Assembly: GCA_023401925.1 (NCBI GenBank)
Contig: JAEXDA010000046.1
Location: 1-64,000, forward strand
From: Bacillota bacterium
GTDB lineage: Bacteria; Bacillota; UBA4882; UBA8346
DNA: 64,000 nt
Direction of reading: 5' to 3'
Shown piece by piece: positions 35,851 to 45,029 of the stretch (position 1 is the first letter of the stretch; each line of letters begins with the position of its first letter). The notes below the pieces were generated by a model that saw only the letters and a list, made by a program, of their open reading frames with translations, made no database searches and was not told the DNA's origin. Position numbers and translations under genes: made by a program.

Positions 35851-35977
35851 CCATCACCAGTTTTCCAAATTATTATTGACTAACCATTCATAGTATATCG
35901 CTACTGGAAATCAAAAGACACCCCTCAAGCCAAAGCTTTACTTCGACAAACAAAACACTCATCCTTCCCGTGTGTCC

Positions 35978-36012
35978 TAAAAAAAGCAGAGGGCGTTTCC
36001 GCCCTCTGCTCT
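35978..36012 (-). terminator. Terminator of fba
   Basis: A perfect 11-bp stem, AGCAGAGGGCG (35985-35995) with CGCCCTCTGCT (36000-36010), encloses a 4-nt loop and is followed by T7 on the minus strand. It lies 15 bp beyond the fba stop codon. Confidence 0.93.
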
Positions 36013-36024
36013 TTGTTGTTTTTA

Positions 36025-36954
36025 TCAAATCGTATTGCTACAACCGAGCACGTTAACGATTTTATGTTTAACCATTGCCTTAATGGCTTCCCGGCCTGGA
36101 GACAAATATTGTCTTGGGTCGAAATCGCCAGGTTTTTCGGCAAAGTGCTTCCGGATTGAAGCAGTCATGGCTAGCCGTAAATCCGAATCGATATTGATCT
36201 TACATACCGCCATCGAAGCCGCTTTCCGCAGCATTGCTTCGGGAACACCTTGTGCGCCCGGCATTTGACCGCCATACTTGTTAATCATCTCAACAAATTC
36301 AGGGATAACCGAAGAAGCTCCATGGAGAACGATAGGGAAATTGGGTAACCGTTTTTCGACTTCTTCTAAGATATCGAAACGCAGTCTAGGTTCACCTTTA
36401 AACTTAAAGGCACCATGGCTCGTCCCAATCGCAATAGCCAGAGAATCAACTCCGGTCCGCTTAACAAATTCTTCAACCTGATCAGGATCGGTGAACGAAG
36501 CATCCTTTTCAGATACGTTTACAGCATCTTCAATACCAGCGAGTTTACCGAGTTCCCCTTCAACGACAACGCCTTTTGAATGGGCATAATCTACCACTTC
36601 TTTGGTAATTTTAATATTCTCTTCAAAGGGATGTTTGGATCCATCAATCATAACTGAAGTAAAGCCGCCATCAATACAGGATTTACAAACTTCAAAATTC
36701 TCGCCGTGGTCTAAATGAACGCAAATCGGTAATCCGGTATCTTCAATAGCTGCTTCAATTAATTTCATCAAGTAGACATGTTTGGCATATTTCCGAGCGC
36801 CTGCCGATACTTGAAGAACCAACGGTGTTTTTTCTTCTTTGGCAGCTTCGGTAATGCCCTGAACGATTTCCATGTTATTGACATTAAAAGCGCCAATAGC
36901 ATATCCGCCCTTATAAGCTTTTTGAAACATTTCAGTTGTCGTAACTAACGGCAT
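36025..36954 (-). CDS. fba: Class II fructose-bisphosphate aldolase
   Basis: Zinc-dependent aldolase cleaving fructose 1,6-bisphosphate. The 309-residue protein has metal ligands in HLDHGENFEVCKSCI near residue 83, GTSHGAFKF near 180 and LHGASSV near 208, and the substrate loop SVMIDGSKHPFEENI. I use the ATG at 36954 (MPLVTTTEMFQKAY), 8 nt after AAGGAG. It is monocistronic with a strong terminator. Confidence 0.96.
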   Translation of the reverse strand: MPLVTTTEMFQKAYKGGYAIGAFNVNNMEIVQGITEAAKEEKTPLVLQVSAGARKYAKHVYLMKLIEAAIEDTGLPICVHLDHGENFEVCKSCIDGGFTSVMIDGSKHPFEENIKITKEVVDYAHSKGVVVEGELGKLAGIEDAVNVSEKDASFTDPDQVEEFVKRTGVDSLAIAIGTSHGAFKFKGEPRLRFDILEEVEKRLPNFPIVLHGASSVIPEFVEMINKYGGQMPGAQGVPEAMLRKAASMAVCKINIDSDLRLAMTASIRKHFAEKPGDFDPRQYLSPGREAIKAMVKHKIVNVLGCSNTI

Positions 36955-37101
36955 TGACATCACTCCTTCGGAATCCTAATTTTATGCGAGCGCGCATGCT
37001 TGCGAGCTTTCCAGTCAAACCTATTTTACCAGATTTAGGTTTAAAAGCAAACTAGTTTTATAAAAAATATCCAGTATATTATTTCCCTTCTTCGAGCTCT
37101 A

Positions 37102-38403
37102 TTATCCCGCAACACTTGCCCAAAAAGCAAACCCCGGATTGTCTTCCCCTTCATAGGAGGCTAAACAGCTTTCTTCCCGGGTTAGTGCCTCAAGAAAGTC
37201 ACCGTTGATAACGGCCTTGGCTTTGCCTACAATCTCTCCCCGTTCCACCAGGAGGCATTGGTCCGCTGTTAAAGAAAAATGGCCTGAACTTGCATCCTGG
37301 GTATGTAAACCTAAAATCGAATATACTATCATTCCCTGTTGAGTTTGCTTAATTAATTGTTCCCAGGTATCCAGGGTTCGACTGGTTTTGATGAAAAACC
37401 CCCCAGAAGGAATCGGTGTAGGAATGAGTCCTGCTTTTTTGGCATATTTCAGGCTAAGTATCGGCGTCTTCAACCTTCCCTCACTAATAAAGGAGGCTTT
37501 ACCTCCAGTCACACCCTCACTGGTACATGGGTACGACATTGCCCGATAGGGCAATAAAGTATTGACTTCTAGAGATAAATCTTTTCGCAATACTTGTTTT
37601 TCCTTCTTGAAATCTTCAAGCTCAAAGCGACTTTGGCGATTAACGACTAAACTACCGTAGAGATTCGTTAATAAAAATTGCCCCAAAAAAGACTCAAAAA
37701 TCCCCGGGGGGAAAAGAAGTCGCATCTTTCCGCCGGCTTCCCGCGGAGGACTCCCAGCCAATAACGAAGCAATATTAGCGGTATTTTCAATCACCCGGTT
37801 CATTTCCAATTCTGTGGGCCATTTTTTTTCTCCATAACTTTCCCCATAACAATCATTGGCTTCAAAAAAGAAATCCACCGGACTCTGAGAATAAGTCACT
37901 TGTAAGCCTTCGGAATTTAGAATGATCCGGGAACCCTCATAGCAACGAACTTTTCCATCTATTTTTTTAATACCGCGCTGGCTCAAAAATTGTAATCCCT
38001 GTTCCAATAAATGAAACGGCAAAGGATGTTGATGGTCGATAATGTTTTTGACTCGCTCATCAAAGAGTTCCACTTGAGGGATATTTTCAGGCTTATAAAG
38101 ACCCACTCCATCAGGATCATAATAAGCGGTTGCCCGCCAAACATCCATATATTCCGTGAAATTATCAACAACAGCGGAGTCAAGCTTGGCTGAAGTGAAT
38201 TTCTGACCCGCCCAGATAAGATATATTTCACCACTAATACTTCTTTTATATCCCGGAGCCGAATATGGACCGCCAATCCGATTATTCTTGAGACCAACTT
38301 CAAATCCTCTGGTTTCATACAAATCGATCCGCCAAGCTGTTAATTCCCGATTTTGTCTTGAATAATCATTTAATCGTTCTGCTAGACTCATTGCCAACTC
38401 CAT
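37102..38403 (-). CDS. TldE/PmbA family metalloprotease subunit
   Basis: Non-catalytic partner of the TldD/TldE heterodimeric protease that degrades unfolded peptides and matures some ribosomally made peptides. The 433-residue protein has no HExxxH motif, as expected for TldE, and shows the family's N-terminal TldD/E domain (TRGFEVGLKNNRIGG) and C-terminal barrel with GVTGGKASFISEGRLKTPIL. The ATG at 38403 overlaps the last base region of tldD, showing coupling. It appears more divergent than the tldD product. Confidence 0.88.
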   Translation of the reverse strand: MELAMSLAERLNDYSRQNRELTAWRIDLYETRGFEVGLKNNRIGGPYSAPGYKRSISGEIYLIWAGQKFTSAKLDSAVVDNFTEYMDVWRATAYYDPDGVGLYKPENIPQVELFDERVKNIIDHQHPLPFHLLEQGLQFLSQRGIKKIDGKVRCYEGSRIILNSEGLQVTYSQSPVDFFFEANDCYGESYGEKKWPTELEMNRVIENTANIASLLAGSPPREAGGKMRLLFPPGIFESFLGQFLLTNLYGSLVVNRQSRFELEDFKKEKQVLRKDLSLEVNTLLPYRAMSYPCTSEGVTGGKASFISEGRLKTPILSLKYAKKAGLIPTPIPSGGFFIKTSRTLDTWEQLIKQTQQGMIVYSILGLHTQDASSGHFSLTADQCLLVERGEIVGKAKAVINGDFLEALTREESCLASYEGEDNPGFAFWASVAG

Positions 38404-38404
38404 T

Positions 38405-39886
38405 TTAATTCCCCCCAATTGTTACTTCGGGATTTTTATCAATGACCAAAAAATAATGGGAACCACCGCAGCTTGGCACTCCTTGTCCCATTTTACCACA
38501 AGTCCCGATAGCGTCGATCTGTAGCTGACCGATGGCTGCTTTGACGGATTGCAATACCGATAAAATTTTGCCACTGAAAATTGCAGGCTTATAAAGGACG
38601 GGTTCCTGAGATAACTGGTAAATTCCCGAACAATGAAAAACAAAATCTCCAAAGGCCGGGTTGACCTGACCGCCTTGAAACCCCGCCAAATACAAAACAT
38701 TTTCATCAGCATTCATTAAATGGTTATCGATTAAAATATGGTAAAGATCTTTCGGAGTCACGGACTCAAAATCTTGGTTAAGGGGGAGCGGCTTTTCCAT
38801 TTCAATGCGAATATTGCTCATTCTGGCAATCGGGAGATGAAAGAAATTTTCAACCCGTTCAGCCCCGGTGTACGGAACGCCTGCCCGATCTGCTGAAAAA
38901 ATATCGGAAAGGCCCGCATTCAGTTTTCCATGATCGACAATTTTGACGGTCTGACGAATTTCGCCCACTGCACTTATGGGCTGATAGGCATAATCACCTT
39001 CAAGGGGCCCGTCAATAATTGATAAATCCGAGTCAGCCACGGTCATTCCGGTTTTAAAATGCCCCTTTTCGCCAAGAATGGAACTTTCGATCGAATCTGT
39101 TTCCGCGGCATGGCCAAAAGCCTCATGGGCGAGTCCTTTTGCCAAAGCATAATCAATCACTAGTTTATAATGTCCACCTGCCAGCTTAGAAGCTGATAAT
39201 AAATTCAATGCCAGCTGAGTCGCTTTTTTGGCCCGCTCTTGAATTTTACGAATGTTCTCCTGTTTGATGAGCACACCCAAGTCAATCCCGGACAAATTGG
39301 CAAAAGTGGTGGCTGTGTCATCGGTGGATTTAGCGGTAATGCTATGATACAACATCGAACGGGGCGTATTGAATGCCGTATCGGTGCCGTCAGAACGAAT
39401 AATCCGCCATTCTTCGTCGGTTAGACGCAGTAAAGTACGGACAGATAAGCGGGAATCCGTAACCGTTAATTCGTTGTTCAGTTCTTTTAGCCGGGTTTCG
39501 ATCTCCGTCAGGCTCAATGTACCGTATGGATTATCTAATTGAATCTCTCTTCGGGTATGATGTTCCTTGAGCTTAAAAATCTCTACATTAGGTTCCCCTT
39601 GAAAACTTTTACTCTGCTCGGCCAGGAAAGCCGCCTTCTCGAACAAGTCTTTCAGAATCTCTTCGTTAACCTGATCGGCAGCCGCAAAACCGATATATCC
39701 TTCGGGTGTAAAAACCTGAAGGCCCATTCCTTCCAGATTGCCGCTACTAATTTCTTCCGTTTTGCCGTTATTGATATGAATTCCTAAATCTTTTCGGCTT
39801 TGCAAACGTAAGATAAAATACAATCTCTTGGCAGTACCAATTTTTTTAGCTAAATCGATAATTTGATGATATTGATCAACTCTCAC
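38405..39886 (-). CDS. tldD: TldD metalloprotease subunit
   Basis: Catalytic zinc subunit of the TldD/TldE protease. The 493-residue protein contains the HExxxH zinc motif in GLAHEAFGHAAETDS near residue 260 and the conserved AGVPYTGAERVENFFHLPIARMSN region. I favour the GTG at 39886 (MRVDQYHQIIDLAKKI): GAGGTG lies 7 nt upstream, inside the longer frame that would begin at 39901. The next gene, on the same strand, is tldE. A palindromic A/T-rich element separates it from the SpeD-like gene. Confidence 0.92.
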   Translation of the reverse strand: MRVDQYHQIIDLAKKIGTAKRLYFILRLQSRKDLGIHINNGKTEEISSGNLEGMGLQVFTPEGYIGFAAADQVNEEILKDLFEKAAFLAEQSKSFQGEPNVEIFKLKEHHTRREIQLDNPYGTLSLTEIETRLKELNNELTVTDSRLSVRTLLRLTDEEWRIIRSDGTDTAFNTPRSMLYHSITAKSTDDTATTFANLSGIDLGVLIKQENIRKIQERAKKATQLALNLLSASKLAGGHYKLVIDYALAKGLAHEAFGHAAETDSIESSILGEKGHFKTGMTVADSDLSIIDGPLEGDYAYQPISAVGEIRQTVKIVDHGKLNAGLSDIFSADRAGVPYTGAERVENFFHLPIARMSNIRIEMEKPLPLNQDFESVTPKDLYHILIDNHLMNADENVLYLAGFQGGQVNPAFGDFVFHCSGIYQLSQEPVLYKPAIFSGKILSVLQSVKAAIGQLQIDAIGTCGKMGQGVPSCGGSHYFLVIDKNPEVTIGGN

Positions 39887-39905
39887 TTTTCGGCACCTCA
39901 TTTTT

Positions 39906-40066
39906 TATCAATTGACAATTGAGAATTGACATTGATAAAGGATAATGTTAAAAATCTTATTGAAAACCCATTCTCTTTCAAATACCATCGCGTGGCATGG
40001 GCAACTTACACCTATTATGAGCTTTGTTTTTAATCTCAATTCTCAATTTTCAATTCTCAATTGATT
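39906..40066. repeat. AATTGA-rich inverted repeat element
   Basis: Two arms built from the heptad-like word (C/T)AATTGA(C/G) face each other: TATCAATTGACAATTGAGAA starting at 39906, and its approximate complement (CAATTCTCAATTGAT) ending near 40065, about 95 bp apart. The right arm abuts the stop codon of the SpeD-like gene. The transcript could form a stem of about 30 bp, so it may be a MITE-like insertion. Confidence 0.65.
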
Positions 40067-40426
40067 TCATTTAAACAGGTGTTCAGCCCTAATTTTTGTT
40101 TCAGCGGCAACAACTTGCGGAGCAAATATATTGAACAAGCCTTCGCCAAAAGCCTGGAGATCAAGTTGTGGCAACCAAGAAAACAAATCCACTGTTAAGA
40201 ATTTTTGTTCAGGGAAGACCTGGATTAATAAATAGGAAGCCTCATTGATTTCTCCAGTAATCCGCAATCCTTTTTTCAGCGTCTCAAAACCCAATCCAAC
40301 TTTCCCGTTATGGGTAGTGGAAATTAAACGGTTCATTTCCGTTTCAAGCCCCTCGGGATCCTCCCAACACGGATTTTGGCACAGATAAAGGTCGGCCATA
40401 TAGTGCCGCCCAAATCCCGTCTTCAA
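40067..40426 (-). CDS. Divergent S-adenosylmethionine decarboxylase-like (SpeD-like) protein
   Basis: A 119-residue protein that I align by eye to prokaryotic AdoMet decarboxylase (SpeD/SpeH). The N-terminal GRHYMADLYLC matches the GRHLVAEFYEC of the Thermotoga enzyme, and ASYLLIQVFPE with VDLFSW matches ESHLTIHTWPE with IDLFTC. The pyruvoyl-forming Ser is kept (Ser64), but the Glu before it is Ala, the His needed for self-processing is Gln (Gln69) and the catalytic Cys is Trp (Trp84). It is therefore either inactive or changed in function. The start is TTG with GGAGGG 8 nt upstream. No speE or other polyamine genes are nearby. Confidence 0.65.
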   Translation of the reverse strand: MKTGFGRHYMADLYLCQNPCWEDPEGLETEMNRLISTTHNGKVGLGFETLKKGLRITGEINEASYLLIQVFPEQKFLTVDLFSWLPQLDLQAFGEGLFNIFAPQVVAAETKIRAEHLFK

Positions 40427-40515
40427 TCGGACAACCCTCCCCCTTCGTCATTTTCATATCTCTCTATCATATGTAAATGAACGAATAGGGGGAAACGCGT
40501 CTCGATAAATTGTTT

Positions 40516-42126
40516 TTATTCAGTTGATTTTTTTAATTCTTCTTCCAAGTCAGCCATCAATTGCTTCATCCGATCAACAAGCGGTGTTATCCGGGCTAAA
40601 TCGCCTTCCTGTCTGGATTGCTTGATTTGAAGGTGTAATTGCAAAATAGAATGTTCCAAATCTCCTACAGCTTTTTCGAGTCCAAAATTATTAAGCTTCG
40701 GCCTTGTCATCTTAGTATCCAAATGAGCCTCTGCGTTTAATACGAAACGTTCACCCCAACGGGGAATAAGGGGATTGATATTAAAACGCTGTTGGATGAT
40801 ACCGGCAAAATCTTTTTGAGCGCTATTTTCACCATGAACAATAAAAATCCCTCTTGGTTTTTTCGTAAAACCATTCAACCACTCCAACAAACCCGTTTGA
40901 TCGGCGTGGGCCGAAAAACCTCCTAGGGAATGTACTTTGGCTTGAACATTGACCTCTTCACCCATAATCTTGACGACTTTAGCGCCTTCCAAGAGCCTTC
41001 GTCCCAAAGTTTCTTCAGCTTGGTAACCAACAAATAAAATATGGGATTCCGGACGCCACAGGTTATGTTTTAAATGATGTAAAATTCGCCCGGCTTCGCA
41101 CATCCCGCTGGCGGAAATAATTATCGCCCCCTTGGCAGTGGCGTTTAATTGTTTGGATTCCTCAACGCTCCGCACAAAACGAAGATTCGGAAACTCGAAC
41201 GGACTTTCATGGGCAGCGAAGAGTTCCAGAGTTTCTACATCGTAACACTCCGGATTATCCCGATAGATTTCAGTGATGGAAACCGCCATCGGACTATCGA
41301 TATAAACCGGTACCCGCGGAATTTTCCCATTACGAAGTAAACCTTTGATGTAATATAACAAATCTTGGGTCCGGCCGACTGCAAAAGCAGGAATCACCAA
41401 ATTTCCGCCTGATTTAACAGCATCGATAATTATTTTCCCCAATAATTCGACCTTTTGATCCTGATCTTCATGAATTCGGTTTCCGTAAGTGGATTCAATC
41501 AGCAAATAATCAGCATCTGCAATTGGGGTCGGATCCTCAATAATCGGTTGATTTTTTTGGCCTAAGTCACCGGAAAATACTATCTTGGTGGTCATTCCGC
41601 CCTCGGAGATAAACACTTCAATTATCGCCGATCCCAAAATATGACCGGCATCCCAAAAGCGAACCCTCACTCCGGGTAAAGGTTGAAATTCTTCCGAATA
41701 CTGTTTTGCCCTAAACTGGCCCAAACATACTAAAGCTTCCGCTGCCGTATATAATGGTTCCTCCGCGGCAACACCGGCCCTTCTACGCTTACGATTGCGC
41801 CATTCAATTTCCATTTCTTGAATGTGACCGGAATCAGGGAGAACAATTTTGCATAGCTCTACTGTTGCTTTGGTAGCATAAATCTCTTTTTTAAAGCCCG
41901 ATTTGCATAACTTCGGGATAAGGCCGGAATGATCAACATGGGCATGGGTTAATAACATAAAATCTAGGGCGCCGGGATTGAAAATAAAATTCTGATGGTT
42001 GAGTTGACGTACTTCTTTCGGACCTTGAAACATTCCACAATCCACCAGGAAACGGCCGGAAAGGGTTTCCACCAGATAACTGGAACCTGTAACGGTTCCA
42101 GCGGCACCGCAAAAGGTAATTTGCAT
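40516..42126 (-). CDS. Metallo-beta-lactamase / beta-CASP RNA-processing nuclease
   Basis: A 536-residue protein of the MBL-fold beta-CASP family (YSH1/CPSF-like). Zinc motif HAHVDHSG lies near residue 60, further ligands in DAGHILGSA near 165 and SGDLGQ, the beta-CASP domain includes PAFAVGRTQDLLYYIKG and SASGMCEAGRILHHL, and the final ligand is in VHSLGGFSAHADQ and VHGEN. A C-terminal helical tail of about 90 residues is rich in charge (MKQLMADLEEELKKS). The presumed role is RNA maturation or decay; the exact substrate is unknown. It lies upstream of the SpeD-like gene and downstream of tRNA-Pro on the opposite strand. Confidence 0.92.
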   Translation of the reverse strand: MQITFCGAAGTVTGSSYLVETLSGRFLVDCGMFQGPKEVRQLNHQNFIFNPGALDFMLLTHAHVDHSGLIPKLCKSGFKKEIYATKATVELCKIVLPDSGHIQEMEIEWRNRKRRRAGVAAEEPLYTAAEALVCLGQFRAKQYSEEFQPLPGVRVRFWDAGHILGSAIIEVFISEGGMTTKIVFSGDLGQKNQPIIEDPTPIADADYLLIESTYGNRIHEDQDQKVELLGKIIIDAVKSGGNLVIPAFAVGRTQDLLYYIKGLLRNGKIPRVPVYIDSPMAVSITEIYRDNPECYDVETLELFAAHESPFEFPNLRFVRSVEESKQLNATAKGAIIISASGMCEAGRILHHLKHNLWRPESHILFVGYQAEETLGRRLLEGAKVVKIMGEEVNVQAKVHSLGGFSAHADQTGLLEWLNGFTKKPRGIFIVHGENSAQKDFAGIIQQRFNINPLIPRWGERFVLNAEAHLDTKMTRPKLNNFGLEKAVGDLEHSILQLHLQIKQSRQEGDLARITPLVDRMKQLMADLEEELKKSTE

Positions 42127-42207
42127 GAGTTTCCTCCTCTACATGAAGTCAAAGATTTTTTATACCAGTTCCCAGCCGAAAGAAACCATTTCGTTTCATA
42201 AAAAGTT

Positions 42208-42236
42208 TTGACAAACCGGCTGCTCTCTGCTATACT
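42208..42236 (+). promoter_or_regulatory. Sigma-A promoter of tRNA-Pro
   Basis: TTGACA (42208-42213), 17-bp spacer, TATACT (42231-42236). The predicted start site is about 42243, ten bases before the mature 5' end. Confidence 0.9.
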
Positions 42237-42253
42237 TATACCTGTACCTTTTC

Positions 42254-42330
42254 CGGGGTGTGGCTCAGCTTGGTAGAGCGTTCGGTTCGGGACCGAAAGG
42301 CCGGAGGTTCAAATCCTCTCACCCCGACCA
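42254..42330 (+). tRNA. tRNA-Pro (anticodon CGG)
   Basis: The 77-nt cloverleaf is complete. The acceptor CGGGGTG pairs with CACCCCG, the D-stem is GCTC/GAGC, and the anticodon stem TTCGG/CCGAA has loop TTCGGGA with anticodon CGG (reading CCG). The T-arm is GAGG-TTCAAAT-CCTC, and a genomically encoded CCA ends it. It has a perfect promoter upstream and a terminator directly downstream. Confidence 0.97.
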
Positions 42331-42355
42331 TTCAACAATCGATGGTTAGTAAAAA

Positions 42356-42380
42356 TAAAAGCCGTAAGGCTTTTTTTTTA
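42356..42380 (+). terminator. Terminator of tRNA-Pro
   Basis: AAAAGCC, loop GTAA, GGCTTTT, followed by a T-run of eight or more. It lies 27 bp after the tRNA. A second weaker hairpin-like copy (GACTTCGGCTTTTTT) follows at about 42386-42401. Confidence 0.85.
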
Positions 42381-42435
42381 TAAAGACTTCGGCTTTTTTC
42401 GCCAATTCCCTCTATTTTCTGGAATAAAGTTAGTG

Positions 42436-43737
42436 TTAAATGACATCTCGGATCAAGGCCGTGGGACTCACTTGTTTTTCACTCCAGTGAAAGCAATTGA
42501 TAACCTCGGTTTCAGCTACACTTGCCCCAACTTTATCTCGTGCATACACTTCTGCAATAACAGCGCCTTGCATTACATAGTCTCCCACTTTGGCTGAAAG
42601 TTTAATACCGACATCCGGTTTGATAATATCCTCCAATTTGTTTCGTCCGGCGCCTAATTTCATAGCGCAAAGCCCCAGCGCCCGGCAATCAATCCGCTCA
42701 ATCCAACCATCTTTAGGAGCTAACACCGGATGGACCACCGGTGCCAAAGGTAAAAGACCCGGTTCTTCCACAACTCGCGAATCTCCTCCCTGGGCGATTA
42801 TCAACTGTTGGAGTTTCGCAGCCCCGGCCCCACTCTCTAACATCTTCTTCATTAAATCAGCTCCTGCTTCCGGCGAGGCTGAACGCTCAGCCAGATAGGC
42901 CATATATCCACCCAATATCAGACATAACTCCGTTAAATCAGAGGGACCTTCCCCCCGTAGCGTCTGGATTGCTTCCACAACCTCCAGACTATTACCGATA
43001 GCCCGGCCCAATGGTTCATTCATATCGCTTAACACTGCCTTAAAACGGCGGCCCGCCCGGTTGCCGATTTCCACCATGGTTCTGGCCAGCTCCAAAGCCT
43101 GATCATAATCACGCATAAACGCACCGTCGCCGAACTTAACGTCCAGTAAAACTCCGTCTGCGCCAGCCGCCAGTTTTTTAGACACAATACTGCTGGCGAT
43201 TAAGGGAATACTTTCAACCGTAGCTGTTAAGTCTCTCAATGCATAAAGTTTCTTGTCTGCCGGTACCATATGTCCACTTTGACCAACCAGGGCAACACCG
43301 ATTCTCGCCACTTGGCTTAAAAACTGTTCCCTGGGTAAACTGGTTTTAAAACCTGGAATTGCTTCTAATTTATCTATTGTCCCTCCGGTATGGCCTAATC
43401 CTCTACCGGACATCTTGGCAACGGGTATTCCGGTCGAAGCGACGAGCGGGATCAATACCAAAGAAGTCTTATCACCCACACCACCCGTACTGTGCTTATC
43501 AATTTTGGACCCGGATATTCCGGATAGGTCAATCATTTCTCCGGAACCCGCCATCTCCAAGGTCAAGTAGGTGCATTCATCAAAGGTCATTCCTTGAAAA
43601 TAGACTGCCATACACCATGCGCTCATCTGATAATCCGGGATTTCCCCCGCCACAAACCCATGAATGAGATAATGAATTTCATCGCGGGTCAGTTCTCCAC
43701 CTTCACGCTTTTTCCATATTAAATCATAAACTCTCAT
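42436..43737 (-). CDS. pdp: Pyrimidine-nucleoside phosphorylase
   Basis: Phosphorolysis of uridine, thymidine or deoxyuridine to base and (deoxy)ribose 1-phosphate. The 433-residue protein begins MRVYDLIWKKREGGELTRDEI and has the phosphate/nucleoside-binding signature SKIDKHSTGGVGDKTSLVL near residue 80 and SGRGLGHTGGTIDKLEAIPGF near residue 110. The C-terminal domain with VHPVLAPKDGWIERIDCRALG is the biotinyl-like fold. It is downstream of deoB, whose product converts the released (deoxy)ribose 1-phosphate to the 5-phosphate. Confidence 0.95.
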   Translation of the reverse strand: MRVYDLIWKKREGGELTRDEIHYLIHGFVAGEIPDYQMSAWCMAVYFQGMTFDECTYLTLEMAGSGEMIDLSGISGSKIDKHSTGGVGDKTSLVLIPLVASTGIPVAKMSGRGLGHTGGTIDKLEAIPGFKTSLPREQFLSQVARIGVALVGQSGHMVPADKKLYALRDLTATVESIPLIASSIVSKKLAAGADGVLLDVKFGDGAFMRDYDQALELARTMVEIGNRAGRRFKAVLSDMNEPLGRAIGNSLEVVEAIQTLRGEGPSDLTELCLILGGYMAYLAERSASPEAGADLMKKMLESGAGAAKLQQLIIAQGGDSRVVEEPGLLPLAPVVHPVLAPKDGWIERIDCRALGLCAMKLGAGRNKLEDIIKPDVGIKLSAKVGDYVMQGAVIAEVYARDKVGASVAETEVINCFHWSEKQVSPTALIRDVI

Positions 43738-43837
43738 GTTTTGCTGTCACCTCAAGTTATTGCGCATTCACCAAATCATGCTCGCTTAAGCTCTTTTATA
43801 GCAAATTTTTCATCCTTACAAAATCCAACCTTGAATT

Positions 43838-45010
43838 CTATAAAGCGATCCGGCTGGCAAATTCCTCTCCCACCGGCCATGGTTCAAGATTAAACCAGGC
43901 ACATAAAGACGCAGCGATATCTGCAAAAGTACTCCGGGTGCCAAGGTTAATACCCGCAGGTAATCCAGGTCCCATTATCAACAGAGGTGTATATTCCCTT
44001 GAATGATCCGTGCTGGGAGTAGTGGGGTCACAACCATGATCTCCCGTAATCATCAAAACATCACCTTGATCAAGTTTGGGTAAATTTTGACCCAGCCAAT
44101 GGTCAAAATCCTGTAATGCCTGGGCATACCCTTTCGGGTCATTTCGATGACCGTAAAGCATATCAAAATCAACGCAATTCGCAAAGACAAGTCCCTTAAA
44201 ATTGCGTTCAATGAGTTCACTGAGAAATGCCAGAGTCTCGGGATTGTTATGGGTATGGTTGGAATCGGTTAATCCTTGAGAACTAAAGATATCTTCAATT
44301 TTCCCCACGCCATAAACCGTAAAACCGGCTTCTTTTAAACGATCAAGCACCGTTTCTGAAAATGGTTTCAGCGAAAAATCCTTCCGCCCGGGTGTACGAT
44401 AAAAAGAACCCGGTTTTCCGAGAAATGGCCGAGCAATCACCCGGCCTACCCCATGTTTTCCTTGCAACATTTCACGGGCAATTTCACAAAAACCATACTG
44501 TTGCTCCAATGGAAAAATTTCCTCATGGGCCGCAATCTGAAAAACACTATCTGCCGATGTATAAACTATTAATTTTTTAGTATGGATATGTTCTTCGCCG
44601 AGTTCAGCAATAATTTCCGTCCCGGAGGCCGCTTTATTTCCAAGTACGCCATGACCCGTCCTTTTGGAAAATTGATGAATGATTTCATCCGGAAAACCCT
44701 GGGGATATACGGGAAAAGGCTGTGGAAGAACCAGGCCAGACATTTCCCAATGTCCGGTCGTGGTGTCCTTTCCTGCCGAGCGTTCCGCCATTTTTCCATA
44801 AATCCGGCCTTCGACTGCGGAAGAAACGCCTAAAATTTCCGTTAATTTACCAAGCCCTGCCGCTTCCATGTTCGGTAAGCTCAAGCCTCCCAAATCTCTG
44901 GCGATATGGGCCAAAGTATTGCTTCCCTGATCCCCGTAAGTTGCAGCATCAGGTAACTCACCCACGCCAACACTGTCCAGTACAATCAAGAAAATGCGTT
45001 TGATTTTCAT
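43838..45010 (-). CDS. deoB: Phosphopentomutase
   Basis: Interconverts (deoxy)ribose 1-phosphate and 5-phosphate; alkaline phosphatase superfamily with two Mn ions. The 390-residue protein begins MKIKRIFLIVLDSVGVGELPDAA (metal-binding Asp) and contains the catalytic Thr in SAGKDTTTGHWEMSG near residue 85 and metal ligands in MITGDHGCDPTTPSTDHSREYTP near 325. I use the ATG at 45010, behind AAGGAG; the frame extends upstream into the GGDEF-EAL gene but has no better start. It lies 20 bp after the GGDEF-EAL gene and 100 bp before pdp. Confidence 0.96.
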   Translation of the reverse strand: MKIKRIFLIVLDSVGVGELPDAATYGDQGSNTLAHIARDLGGLSLPNMEAAGLGKLTEILGVSSAVEGRIYGKMAERSAGKDTTTGHWEMSGLVLPQPFPVYPQGFPDEIIHQFSKRTGHGVLGNKAASGTEIIAELGEEHIHTKKLIVYTSADSVFQIAAHEEIFPLEQQYGFCEIAREMLQGKHGVGRVIARPFLGKPGSFYRTPGRKDFSLKPFSETVLDRLKEAGFTVYGVGKIEDIFSSQGLTDSNHTHNNPETLAFLSELIERNFKGLVFANCVDFDMLYGHRNDPKGYAQALQDFDHWLGQNLPKLDQGDVLMITGDHGCDPTTPSTDHSREYTPLLIMGPGLPAGINLGTRSTFADIAASLCAWFNLEPWPVGEEFASRIAL

Positions 45011-45029
45011 TTTTTGCTCCTTGGTTTCA

